26,517 bases of DNA from positions 1-26,517 of the forward strand of contig JNVV01000112.1 of the NCBI GenBank assembly GCA_000733355.1, given 5' to 3'. Under the pieces are notes generated by a model, which was not told where the DNA came from, ran no database searches, and saw only the letters and a program-made list of their open reading frames with translations. The DNA is from Falciphora oryzae. Taxonomy: Eukaryota > Ascomycota > Sordariomycetes > Magnaporthales > Magnaporthaceae. Of this stretch, positions 21,855-26,517 are shown piece after piece (position 1 is the first letter of the stretch; the number at the start of each line of letters is the position of its first letter). The position numbers were made by a program, and so were the translations under genes.

Positions 21855-23430
21855 GTTTCCGAAGCCAGCGGCAACTTTACAACCCCCAAAAAACTGGTCC
21901 CGCCTGGCGGTGGACATTATACCGTCGCCGTCCTCACCGGACCTCGAGGCGCCTGAAAACGGCCCACCGAATAGTTCCCGCGGTAGCAGGAATTCGAAAA
22001 ACATGGCATTTACAACTTCTGGTAGTGACCCAGAGAAGGCTGCGCTGATCAGGGCAATGGGCGCATGCAACAGAAAAGAGTTTGTTAGTGCTGAGCTTTT
22101 ACCCTTCCAACCATTTCCGGCCAACCATCGCGGCCTGCCTGAGCTACGTGCACAGCGGTGTTATGCGAGGAAACCTTGTCGCTCACTCTTATGTTCTAGC
22201 ACCATAACACGACACGGGAAGACGCGCTCCAGAAGGACCGTTCTCACAGCCCGGCGGACGAGCTGGCCGCTCTGGAGGCTCCCCCCCTGAGCCCAAGGCC
22301 GCTGAATTTAAAGGCTCCAGGGGTATCACATAGGACAGGGAACTCCGCCCGGATACTCGGCCACCTATGGCCTGCCACAGACCGGTGCTGCCATGCAGGG
22401 GCAGCAGAGGCAGCCGGTGCAGCATCCTGCCCCCGGGGCCGTCGCCGGCCAGTCCTTTGCACAGCGGCCGTCGTACCAACCCCCTCATCCGCAAGCGGCT
22501 CCTCCCGGAACTCAGGCCCTGGCCCCGACCCCGACGCATCCGCCGGGATACACGCAGTCCACCGAGCTGCAGGTACCGCACGACGCTCCCCCCGCGGGCT
22601 TGTACAACTCGCTGTATGCCGCCAAACCGCCCACTTCTCTTTCGACGGCGACAAGCCCCAGCGGCGCACACAGTGGTGTGCCCGCAGTGGTGGCCACAGC
22701 AGCAGACATGGCCAGCTTGTCTATGACATCCAAGACAGGAGCAGCAGGCAGCTACGTGTCCACGACTCCGTGCAACCTTGGCCTTGGTCCATCTCAAGGT
22801 GAGTGAACCAAAAAGCCAGGATATTCCCAAGTGTGACTTGAAAGCAGATACTAATGTATTATCGTTTTTGTAATCTCAGACGCGTTTCGAGCTTCAACTA
22901 GCTTGAATCTCTTACCTCAACAACGCAAAGAGTATGCGCACAGCCGGCCATCCTCGCCGCCATATGTCTCGAGCACAAACCTCCAGAACGCCTCTGTGGG
23001 GAACCAAGGGGAGAGCACGGCACCGAGAACCTGCGCGAACTGTTCTACGCAGACGACACCTTTGTGGCGCCGAAACCTAGAAGGACAGCATCTGTGCAAC
23101 GCTTGTGGTGTGTATTATAAACTCCACAAAACGGCCAGGCCTCTCAATCTGAAAACCGGTGTCATTAAGAAGCGGAACCGCGACCACTCCAAAAAGAATT
23201 CGAGAACCGCGTCGAGGACAGCTACGAGAAAGAACCCTATACTGGTGATCAAGCCGACTCCGGCGGCCGCGCAAGCGACCACCCCACCTGCCGCTGCCCC
23301 GCAAACCATGGCGGGGAGCGCGTACAGGCGTCTCAGTTTAAAAACCGATGTCACTTGGAATGCCGCCCGCGCGGATAACAGCTCCCCAGAACCCTCCGCC
23401 CCCTCGAAACTCGTTTCCTCTCATCATTGA
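21855..23430 (+). CDS. GATA-type zinc-finger transcription factor, 5' end unresolved, two apparent frameshifts
   Basis: The readable part begins after a splice acceptor (TTAG at 21851-21854). Exons are 21855-22083, 22200-22798 and 22880-23430; the introns start GTTAGT and GTGAGT, the second with a TACTAAT branch point. The last exon has one GATA finger, CANC-X17-CNAC, with TTPLWRRN between the cysteine pairs and a basic tail ([13 protein letters not shown]), closest to the AreA/NIT2 class of nitrogen regulators. [18 protein letters not shown] departs from the usual AreA residues. Upstream are Pro/Ser-rich segments ([48 protein letters not shown]). The frame shifts by one near 21905-21922 and again in the GGGG run at 22320-22323; each is consistent with one extra base, and both exon phases then agree. 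It would be a nuclear DNA-binding regulator if intact. It may be a decaying paralogue, or the sequence may contain errors. Confidence 0.72.
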
Positions 23431-25039
23431 CAACGGGACAAAACGGCATGCTGACTTGCGGGGGCGTCTGTTTCCGTTCGAGCTCCTGACTTCCAACCCG
23501 GCTGCTACTGGAAGTGAAAAAACGGCACAGAGAGGCGCCCCCGGGTCCGCAGCGCCGGATGAGCAGAGCTGATAGGAGGGGCGGGCCCATTCCCCAAACC
23601 CCTTTCCGGGCTCGTGCGGATACGACTTCGGTTTACTTATTTGGACTTGACGCAACCGTACGAATCGGAACTCTAGGGCAGAAGGGGGAGAAAGGCGCTA
23701 AGGGCATGTTGTAAAATAAAAGGGGAGATCTACGATGTAATGTGTGTCAATTTATGGCCATGTGGCCACCGCGGCGCGCGCCTCATCCACGCAAACTGTG
23801 ACACCCTTTGCTGTGAGCGCTAAACATGGATCGGGTGCCTCTGCTTCCACTGGAGCAACATGGTGTCCGACTTGAGCAAAGCACATCCGACATCACGCTC
23901 TGGCCGCCAGGAGCTTTACAGCGTCCTCAACCCGCCAGGCATCAGGGGGGACAGCGGCTGGCAGCAGTGCAGTGGATGTCCCTGTACGCAAAAATTCAGA
24001 AAGTGTTCGATTTCGGGAAACAGCGAGGGGAAGCCGCAAAGTAGATCATACCCAGCCATGGATAAAACTCCGTGTCTTGCATATCTCCGTCGGCCCCCAG
24101 CAACGGGAATAACCCGTCAGTGTTATTGTCCTGCTGCCTGCCCTGCCCCTCGTTTCCAGGTCGACACCCTCTTCGATCTGCTCCAGTTGCCGTTCCTGCG
24201 GATAATATCGGGTGGCTGGGTAGCAAGCCAACGGGGGTGCAAAAAAATACCACCCGATACGTGACGTGAGCCTATAGCAGTCAAAGCATAGCATCCGCCC
24301 GCCCCATGTAACACTGGATGAGCCATCGTCGCTGTAGGTACATGTCGTCGACCTGAATGCGCGTCGTTGGAGTGGGACGGAACGACATGTGCCTCCGCCT
24401 ACTTCGCATCTCACATTGACGAGTCTGCGGCCCAGCCCCCCTAGGGGAGATGGCTGGGCTTACCCACGGCCGCGCAGCTTTAGCAGGTTGCCAACAAAGG
24501 TGGGCCACTTATACGCGTATGGCAGTGGCCAGTTCTGATTGGAAATGAGTGATTCACGCCCAGGACTCGGCAAGCACATCCAGAAGTACCTATATGAAAG
24601 GGGTGGGGGAGCCAACTAACAGCTAACCCCGTCGGAAAAGTTGGATGATGTGTTGGCTGCCCCTTTCACGTTTGACCACAGTGTATGTAGGGAAGTGACC
24701 CCTGAAACCTCGCACTGTACCCCTTACCTGCTTCCGTTAGCTAGCTTCCGCTTCGACTTTCCATCGCCAGTCGTTCCTGTTGTCGCGCTTATGACAGCGA
24801 TTGCCAAGGGTACATGCTTTTTTAAATCCGCCCTGGTAATCGCGTCGCGTATTGACGCGCCGGGGGCTGGGTGTCGGTGGACTCGCCAGAAACCGATAAG
24901 GCGTGTGCGATGGGCAGCCTCTTTTCAGGCCATCTCGTTTTTCCGTTGCTGCTCCCTTCAAAGGTGCAATTGACGAGAGCACTCCCGCTGATAAACACCT
25001 TCTGCTCCGTGCGGCCTTTTCACGTCAACAGCGGCTACG
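23431..25039. other. Intergenic stretch with an F-box relic
   Basis: Apart from the F-box relic at about 23881-24044, no gene is recognised. A perfect 10-bp inverted repeat (TATCGGGTGG at 24206, CCACCCGATA at 24250) encloses 34 bp. A second open frame at 23348-23572 could be a frameshifted extension of the GATA protein. The last several hundred bases should hold the promoter of the gene starting at 25040. Confidence 0.5.
23881..24044 (+). pseudogene. Decayed fragment of the F-box gene's 3' end
   Basis: At about 23884-23940 the DNA closely follows the F-box gene at 20510-20605 (TCCGACATCACGCT, TGGCC, CCAGGAGCT, TACAGCGT), coding for QELYSVLNPP where the gene has QELYSVLSPP. It lacks 38 bp that lie between two CCAGG repeats in the gene. 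A second match at about 23978-24014 (ATTCAGAA, GTTC) corresponds to the gene's last 15 codons (IQKGFHF). The intervening 250 bp or so are mostly missing. No F-box or intact frame is present, so this is a non-functional relic of a duplicated paralogue. Confidence 0.75.
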
Positions 25040-26010
25040 ATGGGCGAATTTCTACCGTCGCCACGCTGCACTGGAGGGGGCTTGTACGGTACAGTGGTCT
25101 ACACCCCATCTTTCCATGTAAGTTTTCGCAAATTTGCTATATAAACTAGCAGTATATTAACTTGTTATTTTACGCTTAGGTTTATGGAAAACGTGGTGTG
25201 TATGAACATCTGCCCGAAGTGCCTGCACGTCGGGCGAGACGCCGGATCTCGACGTCAAAGCCTCGAGGGAGTCAACACCACCGGGACTCGTCAAGGCCTC
25301 GAGAGAGTCAACATCACCAGGACTCGTCAAGGCCTCGAGAGACTCAACATCACCAGGACTCGTCAAGGCCTCGAGAGACTCAACATCACCAGGACTCGTC
25401 AAAGCCTCCCCGCCGGGACTTTACGTCGGAAACGAGGCCGCCCGAGCCCAAACAGCCCGAATACCGGGCCGCGACCCCGGAGGATGCCAGGGCCTTTGGG
25501 ATTCCCGAGGGATATTCGCTAACCCACTGGGATCCCACGGAGCATCCCATCCTCCTCCTGGGAAGCGTCTTTGACGCAAACTCGCTGGGCAAGTGGATCT
25601 ACAACTGGACCGTCTACAAGCATGGCAAGGGCCACCCCATTGCCCAGATGGCCGGTGATCTCTGGCTTCTCCTCATTCAGATCTCGGGCAAGGTCAAGAG
25701 CGCGGACGAGATCATGCCCACGATTCGCCAGGAGGAGGTCCGTAATATGGTTGAAAGCTTCATCGACTGGGGCCACCGCCTAACCGACAAGCTCCGCAAG
25801 CTGCTTAAGCGGTGCGAGACCCCCATGCTCCAGGCTTCCAAGCGCAGGGGCTCCAAGCTCGGCAACACCGCCGGCGTCGAGTTCGTCCTGACCCTCTTTG
25901 GAAGGGAGCGAGAGCTCGAGGCGACCGAGAAGTTTATGGCCATGGTCCGCCTCTGGAACCTCCGGTTCGACGCCAACTGCGATGATGTCCTCCTCAACCC
26001 TGGGAAATAG
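25040..26010 (+). CDS. Conserved fungal protein of the 'vegetative cell wall protein gp1' type, 302 aa, two exons
   Basis: Exon 1 (25040-25117) starts at ACGATGG. A 62-bp intron with GTAAGT, a TTAAC branch point and CTTAG leads to exon 2 (25180-26010). The exons join in phase 0. Residues 1-50 are basic. Residues about 50-98 are a 12-residue repeat (DSSRPRETQHHQ and variants). The conserved C-terminal domain runs from about 110: GIPEGYSL, HWDPTEHPILLLGSVFDANSLGKW, MAGDLWLLLIQI, FVLTLFGRERELE and LWNLRFDANCDD. Fungal proteins with this domain are often named after an algal cell-wall protein because of their low-complexity N termini; I see no signal peptide or wall-protein feature, so that name is probably wrong. 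The helical C-terminal domain has no function known to me. The frame is intact and the family call is firm. Confidence 0.85.
25249..25410 (+). repeat. 36-bp coding minisatellite
   Basis: Three near-identical 36-bp units start at 25285, 25321 and 25357, with a degenerate unit before (about 25249) and a partial one after (25393). Each codes for 12 residues, DSSRPRETQHHQ or a one-residue variant, in the gene at 25040-26010. Units 2 and 3 are identical; unit 1 differs by one base (Ser for Thr). Because the unit keeps frame, copy number can change without breaking the gene. Confidence 0.92.
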
Positions 26011-26283
26011 AAACTCTGGGCTGTTTTCGCCTTCGCCCGTTGGTTCTTTTTAATACATGTATTGTATTTGCTACCTCTGCGGGAACTTTTTGTACATTAT
26101 TATCGGGATAGGAGTAAAAGGAGCCTTTCTCTCCCCTAGCCTTAGCACCGTCGCCATGCCATAGAACAGATTTAACCTCCCGATTCGCCGCCTGCAAAAC
26201 CTGTTAGTTGTATTTACCAAAGCTTGAAAATGACCGTACTTATTGTATTCCACGGTTTAAACCCGATCTTGGCAAGCTTTTAA
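26011..26283. other. 3' flank of the gp1-type gene
   Basis: A/T-rich sequence after the stop codon, with TTTTTAATACATGTATTG at about 26047-26064, fits a 3' UTR and polyadenylation region. No gene is recognised. It separates two apparently convergent genes. Confidence 0.4.
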
Positions 26284-26517
26284 TTATACCCGCTTCGACC
26301 CTTGTTGCAGGCGACAGTTTGGCCAGGCATTTTGGAAGTGTTCGATGTTTGTAATGTGCGAATATGGCTTTGGTACTACTGCGTCCTTTGTTTGCGTTAT
26401 GTGCGGGAGAAGGTAGGCCCGCAGCCACCGCTCGCCGTGGGCTGGGTCTGCCGCGACGGCCAGCGGCGCGGCCCGCAAGCCGGCGAATTTGGTTGTCACC
26501 TGCCTGAGGCCCTCCGT
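26284..26517 (-). CDS. Possible 3' end of a gene leaving the window
   Basis: A minus-strand frame is open from the window edge to a stop at 26284. Its first 45 residues or so from the edge (for example KFAGLRAAPLAVAADPAHGE) use G/C-ending codons, as real exons here do, while the part below about 26390 looks less coding. The true coding end may therefore be a splice site or another frame. No family is recognised. Confidence 0.35.
   Translation of the reverse strand, partial: TEGLRQVTTKFAGLRAAPLAVAADPAHGERWLRAYLLPHITQTKDAVVPKPYSHITNIEHFQNAWPNCRLQQGSKRV

Noticed and set aside
24206..24259. 10-bp inverted repeat around 34 bp
   Set aside because: Could be the ends of a miniature element, but no target duplication or second copy is visible, so not called.
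25157..25402. Minus-strand repeat peptide frame
   Set aside because: It is the antisense of the 36-bp coding repeat in the gene on the plus strand.

Overview
The window looks like an accessory, gene-poor stretch of a filamentous ascomycete genome (Pezizomycotina, probably Sordariomycetes). The evidence is short spliceosomal introns of about 55-140 bp with GTRNGT donors and CTRAY-type branch points, together with protein families typical of these fungi. No tRNA, rRNA, CRISPR or bacterial-style operon was seen.

Layout. 1-1117: nothing recognised. 1118-3471 (-): a four-exon gene for an Est1-type DNA/RNA-binding-domain protein of about 687 aa. 3472-7139: intergenic, holding a 9-bp-arm hairpin and TATA-like motifs. 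7140-14695 (+): the centrepiece, a five-exon gene that splices without a break into a 2,398-aa NLR-type STAND protein (N-terminal helical region, NACHT ATPase, several blocks of ankyrin repeats). 14696-18988: non-genic, with an LTR-like element carrying an exact 93-bp tandem duplication, a 39-bp minisatellite, one possible small secreted ORF and short inverted repeats. 18989-20906 (+): an F-box protein gene with one frameshift. 21855-23430 (+): a GATA zinc-finger gene with two apparent frameshifts and an unresolved 5' end. About 23881-24044: a decayed fragment of the F-box gene's 3' end. 25040-26010 (+): a two-exon conserved fungal gene of the kind often mislabelled 'vegetative cell wall protein gp1', with a 36-bp coding minisatellite. 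26284-26517 (-): the possible 3' end of a gene that leaves the window.

How the genes may relate. A fungal NLR fits self/non-self recognition or programmed cell death (heterokaryon incompatibility-like), but nothing in the sequence shows that the genes act together. What is visible is a mix of intact genes (NLR, Est1-like, gp1-like), frameshifted genes (F-box, GATA) and a relic, among repeats. That is the texture of a rapidly evolving region. The frameshifts lie in or next to short G/C runs or GC-rich sequence, so sequence error remains a live alternative to gene decay.
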